Shown piece by piece: positions 6,905 to 14,239 of a stretch of 14,300 nucleotides of DNA. The stretch's first letter is position 1, and every line of letters begins with the position of its first letter. The position numbers and the translations under genes are program-made. This DNA comes from Roseovarius sp. (lineage in GTDB: Bacteria > Pseudomonadota > Alphaproteobacteria > Rhodobacterales > Rhodobacteraceae). The stretch spans positions 1 through 14,300 of the forward strand of contig SLDH01000132.1 in the NCBI GenBank assembly GCA_007125415.1, read 5' to 3'. Below the pieces are notes generated by a model. It did not search any database. It saw nothing but the letters and a program-made list of their open reading frames with translations, and was not told the DNA's origin.

Positions 6905-7438
6905 ATGGGCAGCGCGGTCGAAAACAGTTGGGAGGGCATCCTGCAACCCGGTGAGACGGTGCTTTGGCAGGAGCGGCCCGTCGCCGGCTTGTCATGGGAA
7001 GATCTGAATTGGCCGAAGGGCCTCCTGGGCCTCTTCTTCGTCGGTTTCTCGATCTTCTGGATGATGCTCGCCGCGCAGGGCGGTGGCTCTTTCTGGATGT
7101 TCGGGCTGATCTTCCTCTTCATCGGATTGAGAAACTCCGTGGGGCAGATCCTTATCGACCCGTGGTTGCGTGGCGAAACCGTCTATTCCCTGACGAACCG
7201 TCGTGCCTTCATCGCGACCCGTGGACTGATCGCGGGCAAGGCTTTGAAATCCTTCGTGATCAGCCCGCGCGATACCGTGACGCTGGTCCGGGGTCGGACC
7301 GACAGCCTTTTCTTCGATGCCGAGCAGGAGTTCGGCAGGCAAGGTCACAGTTTCGAAATCCGCGTGGTTTTCGAGAATCTTGCCGATGGAAGCGATGCCC
7401 ACCGCATCCTGACACAGATCGTCAAGGGGGAGAGATGA
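6905..7438 (+). CDS. Second membrane PH-like domain protein
   Basis: The product is 177 aa and has the same architecture as its upstream neighbour: an N-terminal stretch (LQPGETVLWQERPVAG), two membrane helices (GLLGLFFVGFSIFWMMLAA and GSFWMFGLIFLFIGLRNSV), then a beta-rich domain with ETVYSLTNRRAFIATRG, the LTnrR signature of bacterial PH-like domains. The paired arrangement suggests an old tandem duplication or a hetero-oligomer. The ATG at 6905 is preferred to the in-frame TTG at 6899 because GGGG at 6893-6896 is better spaced from it. The stop overlaps the next start (ATGA). Confidence 0.78.
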   Translation: MGSAVENSWEGILQPGETVLWQERPVAGLSWEDLNWPKGLLGLFFVGFSIFWMMLAAQGGGSFWMFGLIFLFIGLRNSVGQILIDPWLRGETVYSLTNRRAFIATRGLIAGKALKSFVISPRDTVTLVRGRTDSLFFDAEQEFGRQGHSFEIRVVFENLADGSDAHRILTQIVKGER

Positions 7439-8715
7439 CCACCACCCTGTTCACAAATGCCCGGCTGATCGACCCCGGGAGCGGCACCGACGCCCCCGGC
7501 TGGCTGCTCATCGAAGACGGCCTCATCCGCGAAAAGGGCGCTGGGGCGCGGACGCCCGAGGCCGAGCGCCACGTGGATTGCGCCGGGCAGTGCCTTGCAC
7601 CGGGGATCGTGGATATCGGGGTGAAGGTCTGCGAGCCGGGCGAGCGCCACAAGGAAAGCTATCGCTCCGCCGGGTTGGCCGCCGCGGCCGGGGGTGTGAC
7701 CACCATGGTCACGCGCCCCGATACGCAGCCGTCCATCGACACGCCCGAGGTGCTGGAATTTGCCCGCCGCCGCGCCAATGAGGCCGCGCCGGTGAATGTC
7801 CTGCCCATGGCCGCGCTGACCAAGGGGCGGCAGGGGCGCGAAATGACCGAGATCGGCTTTCTCATGGATGCCGGGGCGGTGGCCTTTACCGATTGCGATC
7901 ATGTGGTGCGCGATACGCGCGTGCTGTCGCGCGCGCTGAGCTATGCGCGCAGCCTTGGCGCGCTTGTGATCGGCCATTGCCAGGAGCCGGGGCTGAGCAG
8001 CGGTGCCTGCATGACCTCGGGCAAGTTCGCCTCGCTGCGGGGGCTGCCCGCTGTCAGCCCGATGGCCGAGCGCATGGGGCTCGACCGCGATATCGCCCTG
8101 CTGGAGATGACCGGGGCGCGATATCACGCCGATCAGATCACCACCGCCCGGGCGCTGCCCGCGCTGGAACGCGCCAAGCGCAACGGGCTCGACATCACTG
8201 CGGGCACCTCGATCCACCATCTGACGCTCAACGAGCTTGACGTTGCCAATTACCGGACCTTCTTCAAGGTCAAGCCGCCGCTGCGCGCCGAGGAGGACCG
8301 GCAGGCGATCGTGGCGGCTCTGCGCGACGGGCTGATTGACATCATTAGCTCCATGCACACGCCGCAGGACGAAGAGAGCAAGCGCCTGCCTTTCGAGGAA
8401 GCGGCGAGCGGCGCGGTGGCGCTCGAGACATTGTTGCCTGCCGCCCTGCGGCTCTACCACGCGGGCGCGCTCACTCTGCCCGAGCTTTTTCGTGCCATGG
8501 CGCTCAACCCGGCGGGCCGCCTGGGCCTCGCATCGGGGCGTCTCAGCCCGGGCGCGCCGGCGGATCTGGTGCTTTTCGACCCCGATGCGCCCTTCGTGCT
8601 GGACCGCTGGACGCTCAGATCGAAGTCCAAGAACACGCCTTTCGATGGCGCGCGGCTTCAGGGCCGGGTGCTGGCCACCTATGTGGCCGGTCAACCCGTC
8701 TTCGGAGGCGAGTGA
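7435..8715 (+). CDS. pyrC': Dihydroorotase-like protein lacking metal ligands (PyrC'-type, probably non-catalytic)
   Basis: The product is 426 aa, the full length of a class I dihydroorotase, with the family framework intact: AAAAGGVTTM, PPLRAEEDRQAI, SKSKNTPFDG and GRLSPGAPADLVLFDP. Key active-site positions are changed. The zinc-binding HxH after the first strand is G62-V-K64 (DIGVKVCEPG), the substrate Arg is C66, the Asn of the PNTxP motif is D96 (RPDTQP), and the Asp of the late DHAP motif is M307 (SSMHTP). D153, H181 and H261 remain. Such loss is known in the PyrC' chains of Pseudomonas, which hold aspartate carbamoyltransferase together without activity. Co-expression with pyrB four genes upstream supports the same role here. 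A separate active dihydroorotase would then be needed elsewhere in the genome. Genome pipelines will probably label this gene dihydroorotase. The ATG overlaps the preceding stop. Confidence 0.88.
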   Translation: MTTTLFTNARLIDPGSGTDAPGWLLIEDGLIREKGAGARTPEAERHVDCAGQCLAPGIVDIGVKVCEPGERHKESYRSAGLAAAAGGVTTMVTRPDTQPSIDTPEVLEFARRRANEAAPVNVLPMAALTKGRQGREMTEIGFLMDAGAVAFTDCDHVVRDTRVLSRALSYARSLGALVIGHCQEPGLSSGACMTSGKFASLRGLPAVSPMAERMGLDRDIALLEMTGARYHADQITTARALPALERAKRNGLDITAGTSIHHLTLNELDVANYRTFFKVKPPLRAEEDRQAIVAALRDGLIDIISSMHTPQDEESKRLPFEEAASGAVALETLLPAALRLYHAGALTLPELFRAMALNPAGRLGLASGRLSPGAPADLVLFDPDAPFVLDRWTLRSKSKNTPFDGARLQGRVLATYVAGQPVFGGE

Positions 8716-9320
8716 TGCCTGCGCTTGAGACATCGCTCACGCTTCTGGCGCTCTGGGCGGCGCTGGGCTATCTGCTGGGCTCCGTTCCTTTCGGGGTGGT
8801 GCTGGCCAGGGCCATGGGGCTGGGCAATCTGCGCGAGATCGGATCGGGCAATATCGGTGCCACGAATGTGCTGAGGACAGGCAACAAGCTTGCCGCCCTG
8901 CTCACCTTGCTGCTCGACGGGGCCAAGGGCGCGGTTGCGGCCCTGATCGCCTACGCGGTCAGCGGCGAAGACGCGGCGCAACTGTCCGGGCTGATGGCCT
9001 TTCTGGGGCATTGCTATCCGGTCTGGCTGGGTTTTCGCGGGGGCAAGGGCGTGGCGACATTCCTTGGCCTTTTGCTGGCGCTATCGTGGCCCGTGGGCCT
9101 TGCGTGCTGCGCCACCTGGGCGCTCGGCGCGCTTGTCACACGGATGTCCTCCTTCGCTGCCATTATTGCGGCGGTGCTCAGCACGGTCTGGGTGCTGCTG
9201 CTGGGGCAGGGGCAGCTTCTGCTGCTGGCCGTTGTGCTGACCCTGATCGTGCTCTGGCGGCATCGCGACAACATCGCGCGGATCCGGGCGGGCACCGAAC
9301 CGCGGATCGGGCTGAAATGA
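8715..9320 (+). CDS. plsY: Glycerol-3-phosphate acyltransferase PlsY
   Basis: This integral inner-membrane enzyme transfers the acyl group from acyl phosphate to glycerol-3-phosphate, giving lysophosphatidate, the first step of phospholipid synthesis. The product is 201 aa with five to six hydrophobic helices and all three family motifs: GSVPFG (22-27) with GSGNIGATNVLR (43-54), GHCYPVWLGFRGGKGVAT (98-115), and WRHRDNIARIRAGTEPRIG near the C-terminus. The ATG at 8715 shares one base with the preceding TGA (TGATG) and has GGAGG upstream; a GTG one codon earlier is less likely. It is the last gene of the pyr operon and converges on the channel gene. Confidence 0.96.
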   Translation: MPALETSLTLLALWAALGYLLGSVPFGVVLARAMGLGNLREIGSGNIGATNVLRTGNKLAALLTLLLDGAKGAVAALIAYAVSGEDAAQLSGLMAFLGHCYPVWLGFRGGKGVATFLGLLLALSWPVGLACCATWALGALVTRMSSFAAIIAAVLSTVWVLLLGQGQLLLLAVVLTLIVLWRHRDNIARIRAGTEPRIGLK

Positions 9321-9358
9321 CGCTCGCAAGGCCGCGCCCGATCGCTGGACGTGCCGCA

Positions 9359-9793
9359 TCACTCCTGCTGTGCGTGCGCGTCGATCACTTTTGAAAGGTA
9401 GCTCACCAGAAAGGCGGTGGTCAGCCCGAATAGCAGGATACCGCTCACGGAAGCCATCGCCCCGAAGATCCGGAACTCCGGCCCAAGGGTAACATCCCCA
9501 TAGCCGACGGTGGTGTAGGTGACGAGAGCGAAATAGATCGAGGCGCTGAGAGATTCCAGCGCTCCGAGGGCGCTGATACTGAACGCCCAGATATAGATAT
9601 GCAAAGTGTGTGAGCCGAGAAAGACGAGAAAGACAATCGATGTGCGCTTGAAATTGGCGCGCCAAGCGAGATTGGCTGCTGAGTTGCTTCGCAAATGCAG
9701 CCGCCTGATGAGTTCGACAGTGATGAGAAGGTGCAGCCCCATGCAGAACAGCAGGATGGCTGAACCGGTCAGAATCTGAAGCAATATGTGCAT
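9359..9793 (-). CDS. Small two-pore-helix potassium channel (Ion_trans_2 type)
   Basis: The product is 144 aa and membrane-embedded. The selectivity filter TTVGYGD is at residues 94-100, preceded by a pore helix (ASIYFALVTYT) and followed by an inner helix (FGAMASVSGILLFGLTTAFLVSYL). Upstream are two hydrophobic segments (~5-28 and ~50-75). The second of these (IVFLVFLGSHTLHIYIWAF) contains two His. There is no cytoplasmic RCK/TrkA-N regulatory domain, so gating cannot be inferred. The start ATG at 9793 has AGAGGGG upstream. It is divergent from the M14 gene and converges on plsY with a 38-bp gap. Confidence 0.88.
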   Translation of the reverse strand: MHILLQILTGSAILLFCMGLHLLITVELIRRLHLRSNSAANLAWRANFKRTSIVFLVFLGSHTLHIYIWAFSISALGALESLSASIYFALVTYTTVGYGDVTLGPEFRIFGAMASVSGILLFGLTTAFLVSYLSKVIDAHAQQE

Positions 9794-9945
9794 GAGATGC
9801 CCCTCTCTGGTCAGAACGCGCGCCGCGATACTCTGGGTGCGCTTTTCTGGTGCCGCAAGGTGAAAGACGCAGTGATGCCCCTGACCTATGGACAGTGCCT
9901 CCGCCTTTGCCTATCGCGTGTCCGGATATTGTCGTGGAGACAGCC

Positions 9946-10977
9946 ATGAGTGCGCGCGAGCCTTTCAGGATCAATGGTCATGCGGTGGCCCCCGGCACCC
10001 GTGAAACGGTGGATATCCCGGTATCGCGCCTTTCGGATCATACGCCGGTCAGCCTTTCGGTGCATGTGATCCATGGCGAGCGGCCCGGCCCGGTGCTGTT
10101 CGTGTCGGCGGCCATTCACGGCGACGAGGTGATCGGGGTGGAGATCGTCCGCCGGCTCTTGCGCGCCGAAGGGCTGGAAGAGATGGCGGGTACGCTCCTG
10201 GCAGTGCCCATCGTCAACACGTTCGGGTTTCTCAATCATTCGCGCTATCTGCCCGACCGGCGGGATCTGAACCGGGTTTTTCCCGGCGGGGCGGAAGGGT
10301 CCATGGCCTCGCGGCTTGCGCATATCTTCATGCGGGAAGTCGTGACTCGGGCCGATCTGGGGATCGACCTGCATTCGGCGGCCATCCATCGGACGAACCT
10401 GCCGCAAATCCGGCTCACACCGAACAACCAGCGCCTTGCGAAGCTGGGCCGTGTCTTCGGGGCACCGGTGATGATGACCTCGAAGCTGCGGGAAGGCTCG
10501 CTGCGCATGGCGGCCGAAGCGCAGGGGGTGGATGTTCTGCTCTATGAGGCGGGCGAGGGGCTGCGATTTGACGAGCTGGCCGCCCGCGCCGGGGTGTCGG
10601 GCATCCTGCGGGTCATGCATCATATGGGAATGCTGCAGGAGGATCTGGCCGAGGTCGCATCGAAGCCCGTGGTCTGCACCGCATCGAGTTGGTACCGTGC
10701 ACCGGCGGGCGGTGTTTTCCGCGGCTATCTGACCATCGGCGATGTGGTGGAGGAGGGCACCATTCTGGGCGCGGTATCAGACCCGTTCGGCGAGGTGGAG
10801 ACCGAGGTGATCAGCGACACCAAGGGGATCATCATCGGGCGGACCAACATGCCGGTGGTCTATGAGGGTGATGCGCTTTTTCATGTGGCCGACACGCCGC
10901 GCGGTGATGCGGCGGCAGAAGGGATCAGCGCGCATCTGGAGGCCGCCCCGCTTTTCGATGAGGATGAGATCATCTGA
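9946..10977 (+). CDS. M14-type succinylglutamate desuccinylase / aspartoacylase family deacylase
   Basis: A zinc-dependent amidohydrolase of the AspA/AstE branch of the M14 fold, 343 aa. Visible zinc ligands are H58 and E61 in AAIHGDE, and H143 in GIDLHSA. The substrate carboxylate motif DLNR is at 107-110 (DRRDLNRVFPGG), and the likely catalytic Glu is E201 in LLYEAGEG. The C-terminal beta domain (residues ~235-320, SSWYRAPAGGVFRGYL...GDALFHV) is standard. The substrate is an N-acylated amino acid or small peptide and cannot be named. The frame extends to 9850, but the ATG at 9946 has GGAGA upstream and gives the usual start. No partner such as a RimK-like ligase is seen next to it. Confidence 0.88.
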   Translation: MSAREPFRINGHAVAPGTRETVDIPVSRLSDHTPVSLSVHVIHGERPGPVLFVSAAIHGDEVIGVEIVRRLLRAEGLEEMAGTLLAVPIVNTFGFLNHSRYLPDRRDLNRVFPGGAEGSMASRLAHIFMREVVTRADLGIDLHSAAIHRTNLPQIRLTPNNQRLAKLGRVFGAPVMMTSKLREGSLRMAAEAQGVDVLLYEAGEGLRFDELAARAGVSGILRVMHHMGMLQEDLAEVASKPVVCTASSWYRAPAGGVFRGYLTIGDVVEEGTILGAVSDPFGEVETEVISDTKGIIIGRTNMPVVYEGDALFHVADTPRGDAAAEGISAHLEAAPLFDEDEII

Positions 10978-11322
10978 GAGGCTGCTGATCAGGGGCGCTC
11001 ATCTGCGGGATGCCCGGCATTTGGAGTAGTGTTCGTCACCTGGCACAAGAAGCCCTCTGGCGGCGTCGAGCCCTACCTGGCGGCGCTAAAGCGCACAGAC
11101 CGAGGGCAGCACCCGCCCGCGGGGGCGGTCCAGCGATGCGCGGCGGCCTGCGGCCTTTACTCCGCGCAGGGTCAAGGAACAGGGGGGTGATCCACCCTTA
11201 CGGGCAAGCACTCTACCTGGCGCGGCATGCCAAGCTGATGCGCGGCAACCTTCGGCCGCGATGTCGAACTGGCGTTTCGGTTGAGACAAACAGATGGAGC
11301 ATCACGCCAGAAGCGGTCTTGA
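10978..11322. other. Non-coding gap of 345 bp, no supported feature
   Basis: This is GC-rich sequence between two genes that end toward each other (the M14 gene and the lacI-type gene). Short frames on both strands give no recognisable protein and have no ribosome site. There is no convincing terminator with a T-run, tRNA or repeat array. Two copies of CTACCTGG, each followed by GC-rich sequence, and a GC-rich snapback near 11108-11130 are the only local structure I see. It may hold a decayed gene. Confidence 0.5.
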
Positions 11323-12360
11323 TCAGGGGCGGCGCAACGTGTCGCCATAGGTGATCCTGGGCTCCATTGTCTCGCTGACCGGATCGGTCTGGGTGCCCTC
11401 GACCCGGCTGGCGATGATCTGGGCGGCGCGGCGGCCCGTTTCCAACCGGCAGGCATCCATCGTGGCGAGTTCCTTGGGCAGGCCCTTGAGAAGGTTGACA
11501 CCGTTGAACCCCGCAAGGCCGATCTGGCCCGGGATGTCATACCCGGCCTCCAGCAGATACATCAGGCCGCCCGCGCCGATCATGTCATTGGAATAATAGA
11601 GAAAATCCAGATCAGGTTCCCGCGCGAGAATGGCTTGGGTCATCTCGCGCCCTTTCACGAGTGCCGAGCCGCCAGAGTAGAACTCCTTGTCGAGTATCTC
11701 GACCCCGCCTTTGGCCAGCCTTTCGGTGAATCCTTCGAACCGTTTGCGCGCCCGATGGTCGAGCGCCATCTGTGTGCCGAGAAAGCCGATATTTCGATAG
11801 CCGCCCTTCAGAATGGCTTCGGCCATCCGCTGGCCGGCGCGCCGATGTGAAATGCCGACCATGGAGTCGACGGGTGTGCCATCGGTGTCCATGATCTCCA
11901 CCACGGGAATGCCCGATGCCCTGAGCATGGCGCGCGAGGCGTCCGTGTGCTCGATGCCCGCGATGATCACCCCGGAAGGCCGCCATGACAGCATCTCGAA
12001 GAGCACCTTCTCCTCCTTTTCGGGCATGTATCCGGTGATGCCCACCACTGGTTGAAGCTGGGTTTCCTCCAGCACCTGTGTGATTCCGGTCATCACCTCC
12101 GGAAACACCATGTTCGACATCGATGGAATGATAACCGCGACGAGATTGACCCGGCTCGAGGCCAGAGCACCGGCAATCTTGTTGGGCACATAGCCGAGCT
12201 GCTTTGCGGTTTGCAGAACCCGCTCGCGCGTTGCCTCCGACACATCACCGCGATTGCGCAGGACGCGGCTCACGGTCATCTCCGACACGCCTGACGCTTC
12301 GGAAACATCTCTGAGCGTAAGGGGGCGTTGGGGTTGGTCGCGTTGGGGGTGGTCGGTCAC
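11323..12360 (-). CDS. LacI/GntR-type transcriptional regulator
   Basis: The product is about 345 aa. The N-terminus carries the LacI helix-turn-helix and hinge: LTLRDVSEASGVSEMTVSRVLR, then TRERVLQTAKQLGYVPNKIAGALAS. The periplasmic-binding-like effector domain follows (VNLVAVIIPSMSNMVFPEV..., ending ITYGDTLRRP). The hinge and the SNMVFPEV stretch look like gluconate-repressor-type (GntR) members, so a sugar-acid ligand is plausible. A GTG at 12369 is also in frame, but AGGGA is only 1 nt from it; the GTG at 12360 is better spaced. A GntR-like operator overlaps its own promoter (12394-12407). No sugar-acid transport or catabolism gene is next to it in this window. Confidence 0.9.
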   Translation of the reverse strand: MTDHPQRDQPQRPLTLRDVSEASGVSEMTVSRVLRNRGDVSEATRERVLQTAKQLGYVPNKIAGALASSRVNLVAVIIPSMSNMVFPEVMTGITQVLEETQLQPVVGITGYMPEKEEKVLFEMLSWRPSGVIIAGIEHTDASRAMLRASGIPVVEIMDTDGTPVDSMVGISHRRAGQRMAEAILKGGYRNIGFLGTQMALDHRARKRFEGFTERLAKGGVEILDKEFYSGGSALVKGREMTQAILAREPDLDFLYYSNDMIGAGGLMYLLEAGYDIPGQIGLAGFNGVNLLKGLPKELATMDACRLETGRRAAQIIASRVEGTQTDPVSETMEPRITYGDTLRRP

Positions 12361-12393
12361 GGCGGGCACTTCCCTGCAAGGTGATCATCGATA

Positions 12394-12423
12394 TGTTATC
12401 GCAAACACCATGCGTTAAATCAA
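12394..12423 (-). promoter_or_regulatory. Promoter and GntR-like operator of the lacI-type gene
   Basis: On the minus strand TTGATT (12423-12418) is 17 bp from GATAAC (12400-12395). Overlapping this -10 is the near-palindrome TGTTATCGCAAACA (12394-12407), symmetric at 10 of 14 positions. It is close to the E. coli GntR/IdnR operator core TGTTACCGGTAACA. The overlap predicts negative autoregulation. Confidence 0.55.
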
Positions 12424-12540
12424 GCGCAACGCGCGGCGCCATCTGCGAAGCGATCTGACGTAAGCGGGGCGGCGCTTCATGCGCCTCATATGAAGGTGGA
12501 GCCACAGGCAGCCTGCGCGCCGCGCCGGATGTTCTGTCAA

Positions 12541-12571
12541 AACTAACAGACCCGGCCAGAAGGGCCGGGTC
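12541..12571 (-). terminator. Rho-independent terminator after the deg/htrA fragment
   Basis: A perfect 9-bp GC-rich stem, GACCCGGCC (12549-12557) and GGCCGGGTC (12563-12571), with a 5-nt loop. On the minus strand it is followed by a T-rich tract (TGTTAGTTTTGAC). It lies 66 bp beyond the TGA of the ORF ending at 12637 and matches the GC-rich alphaproteobacterial side of the junction. Confidence 0.82.
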
Positions 12572-12636
12572 CGGTGGTGGTTGGGCGCGCGCCTTCGACG
12601 GTGCGCGGCCTGACAGATGTCATGCGCGTGCGGTCA

Positions 12637-12831
12637 TCACTCGTCCTCGACGACGGAGATCGCCACGAAGCGCGGATCACCTGCCCGCCGTACCAGCAGC
12701 AGCAAGGACCGTCGGCCGGCCTCCTGCGCCTCGGCGATCCGATCCTCGAGATCACTCAGGGTCTCGAGCTTCTGCTGGCCAGCCTCCGTGATCAGATCAC
12801 CGGCGCGCATCCCCTTGTCGAAGGCTTCTGA
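12637..12831 (-). pseudogene. C-terminal PDZ fragment of a Deg/HtrA (Do family) serine protease
   Basis: The last ~64 residues of the chimeric ORF look like the end of an alphaproteobacterial Do/DegP protease. SEAFDKGMRAGDLITEAGQ is the start of the final PDZ core (GlRxGDlIxexxqxxv), and AGRRSLLLLVRRAGDPRFVAI is its typical closing strand pair. Codons are GC-rich with CGC, CGG and CTG, like the rest of the left part. The trypsin-like protease domain and first PDZ are absent because the sequence switches at 12811-12831. It is followed by its own terminator. The family call is from remembered motif pattern, not a search. Confidence 0.75.
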
Positions 12832-14148
12832 CCTGAAATCATAGGCCCCGTTCACGTTCATCGCGCCCCAGGAGTTGGTGTGCACATAGGTATCCGAGTG
12901 CTGAGCGGCGGCCTCCAGTATCTCGTACCTGTCCTCCGGTCCGCACCAGGAGGCCGCGTGAAACACCTTCACCGCAAAAAGTTCCGACTGGGGGGCGGAC
13001 CCCTGGGCCGCATAGTAATTTGAATCCTGTATCATGGCTCCGGTACCGTGGTACGTGTCCCCGGCGGCGGAACCGGCACAGTGGGTGCCGTGGTCATCAT
13101 GATCCGCCCATGAGGGGTCGCCTTCCCTGAAGGAGTATCCCCCTATGACCCTGCCGGTGAAATCCGGGTGGCCCGCATCTCCAACGGTCCCGTCACCTAT
13201 CCCCCCGTCTCCCACGGCTATCACCACACCAGAGCCCTTGTAACCGAGCTGGTTTGCCAGGGACCCATATTCACCATGACCCCTGTAGGCCACATCGTGG
13301 TTATCTTCCGGGTCCCATATCCACAACCCCCCGCCGGTTATCTGGGTGGCCATTTCATCTGCCTGTACTTCCTCATAGTAATTGGATATGTGGTATACGT
13401 CCGGCATGCGGGCCAATTCGTGCAAGACCTTCATATCGTGCACCTCCGCCATGATCTGTGTACCGTAGGTCGCCAGCTCCGTTGCCCACATGACATCGAT
13501 CTCATCTGCAATGGTATGAAGGGTCCCGGTAGTGAACCCGTCCACCAGTCTTATGGTGACCGGCCCAGGTATCAGGTTGGGTGCCAGCTTGAACGCCGGT
13601 TGATATACCCCAACCCAATCGATGAAGTCGAGCTTTTCCACCTCTGAAGCCTGCTCCGGTGTCATCCGTACCTCGAAGGCGTAATTTGGTATGTAATTGA
13701 TCATATCCACTCCGATCCCTTCCAGCTCTTTCACCCATTCCCCGCTCACCGGTCCCAGCATGTGCACGATGTAGAGCCCGTAGGTTCCCGAAGGATAACC
13801 ATCTAGCATCATATCGGAAGCTATCCCACTCGGGCCTTCATGTATATCGAAGGACCAGCCTTTCACGTTAACAACGGTTCTGTGCCTCATCTGGTTCATC
13901 TGCATACCGGCGGAGGAAAGGCCTGTCACACCTGCCTCGTCCAGCCCGACCAGTGCGAAGTCTGGGTACCTGTAGAGTATATTTCCACCCATGTTCCGTA
14001 TGAGATCGATGTCCCTGGGAAACGATACCCTTACAAGATATATTTCTTCCTCGACCATGGGACCTGCGAAGATCAAACCACTGGCCATGAACAAACTCAA
14101 CGTCAACGCCGCCGCCAATCCTGCCGTAAAAATCTGTTTTCTCCTCAT
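12637..14148 (-). CDS. Chimeric ORF: secreted subtilisin-like (S8) protease N-part fused to a Deg/HtrA PDZ end
   Basis: The ORF encodes 503 aa from ATG 14148 (AAGGGG 7 nt upstream). It starts with a signal peptide (MRRKQIFTAGLAAALTLSLFMASG). A long propeptide-like region with subtilase-inhibitor-like repeats follows (YAFEVRMTPEQASEVEKLDFIDWVGVYQPAFKL), then the S8 catalytic domain. Asp 314 is in VVIAVGDGG, His 353 in DDHGTHCAG, and the oxyanion Asn 425 in HTNSWG. The Ser block (GTSMAxP) never appears. After NGAYDFRSEAFDKG the protein becomes a Deg/HtrA PDZ end. AGG/AGA Arg and ATA Ile codons dominate the protease part and stop at the junction. It cannot be a working subtilase as it stands. 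An in-frame GTG at 14190, with AAAGGAG upstream, would add 14 residues before the signal peptide. Confidence 0.8.
   Translation of the reverse strand: MRRKQIFTAGLAAALTLSLFMASGLIFAGPMVEEEIYLVRVSFPRDIDLIRNMGGNILYRYPDFALVGLDEAGVTGLSSAGMQMNQMRHRTVVNVKGWSFDIHEGPSGIASDMMLDGYPSGTYGLYIVHMLGPVSGEWVKELEGIGVDMINYIPNYAFEVRMTPEQASEVEKLDFIDWVGVYQPAFKLAPNLIPGPVTIRLVDGFTTGTLHTIADEIDVMWATELATYGTQIMAEVHDMKVLHELARMPDVYHISNYYEEVQADEMATQITGGGLWIWDPEDNHDVAYRGHGEYGSLANQLGYKGSGVVIAVGDGGIGDGTVGDAGHPDFTGRVIGGYSFREGDPSWADHDDHGTHCAGSAAGDTYHGTGAMIQDSNYYAAQGSAPQSELFAVKVFHAASWCGPEDRYEILEAAAQHSDTYVHTNSWGAMNVNGAYDFRSEAFDKGMRAGDLITEAGQQKLETLSDLEDRIAEAQEAGRRSLLLLVRRAGDPRFVAISVVEDE
12811..12831. other. Junction between two genomes or sequence types
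   Basis: The switch point falls in the codons for S-E-A-F-D-K-G. To the right the Arg codon at 12832-12834 is AGG and the protein is subtilase. To the left the codons and protein are Deg/HtrA. Both parent proteins could plausibly contain a similar Ser-Glu-Ala-Phe-Asp stretch, so a short shared sequence may have caused the join. It may be an assembly artefact. Confidence 0.7.
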
Positions 14149-14209
14149 CTGATTACCCCTTATCTTTATGACTGGCAATGCCAGGTACACAGAAATACTC
14201 CTTTAAAAC

Positions 14210-14239
14210 GATATAAAGCTGGTTATTACATGTAATAAC
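14210..14239 (-). promoter_or_regulatory. Archaeal-type TATA box with adjacent 18-bp palindrome upstream of the subtilase
   Basis: On the minus strand CTTTATATC (14218-14210) resembles a euryarchaeal TATA box. Transcription would start about 25 nt downstream, near 14188, giving a ~40-nt leader to the ATG at 14148. Just upstream is a perfect 18-bp palindrome, GTTATTACATGTAATAAC (14222-14239), a good candidate operator. Bacterial -35/-10 boxes are less evident. Confidence 0.5.

Noticed and set aside
7345..8733. 462-aa minus-strand frame opposite pyrC'
   Set aside because: It is an antisense shadow rich in Arg, Gly and His. The plus-strand frame is a full-length dihydroorotase homologue.
11010..11354. 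114-aa plus-strand frame in the gap after the M14 gene
   Set aside because: It runs into the end of the lacI-type gene on the other strand, has no ribosome site, and gives an Arg-rich protein with no recognisable pattern.
12637..14190. Reading the chimeric ORF as a novel natural subtilase-PDZ fusion system
   Set aside because: The catalytic Ser block is missing, the PDZ is only the terminal piece, and base and codon use change exactly at the domain switch. An assembly join explains this better.
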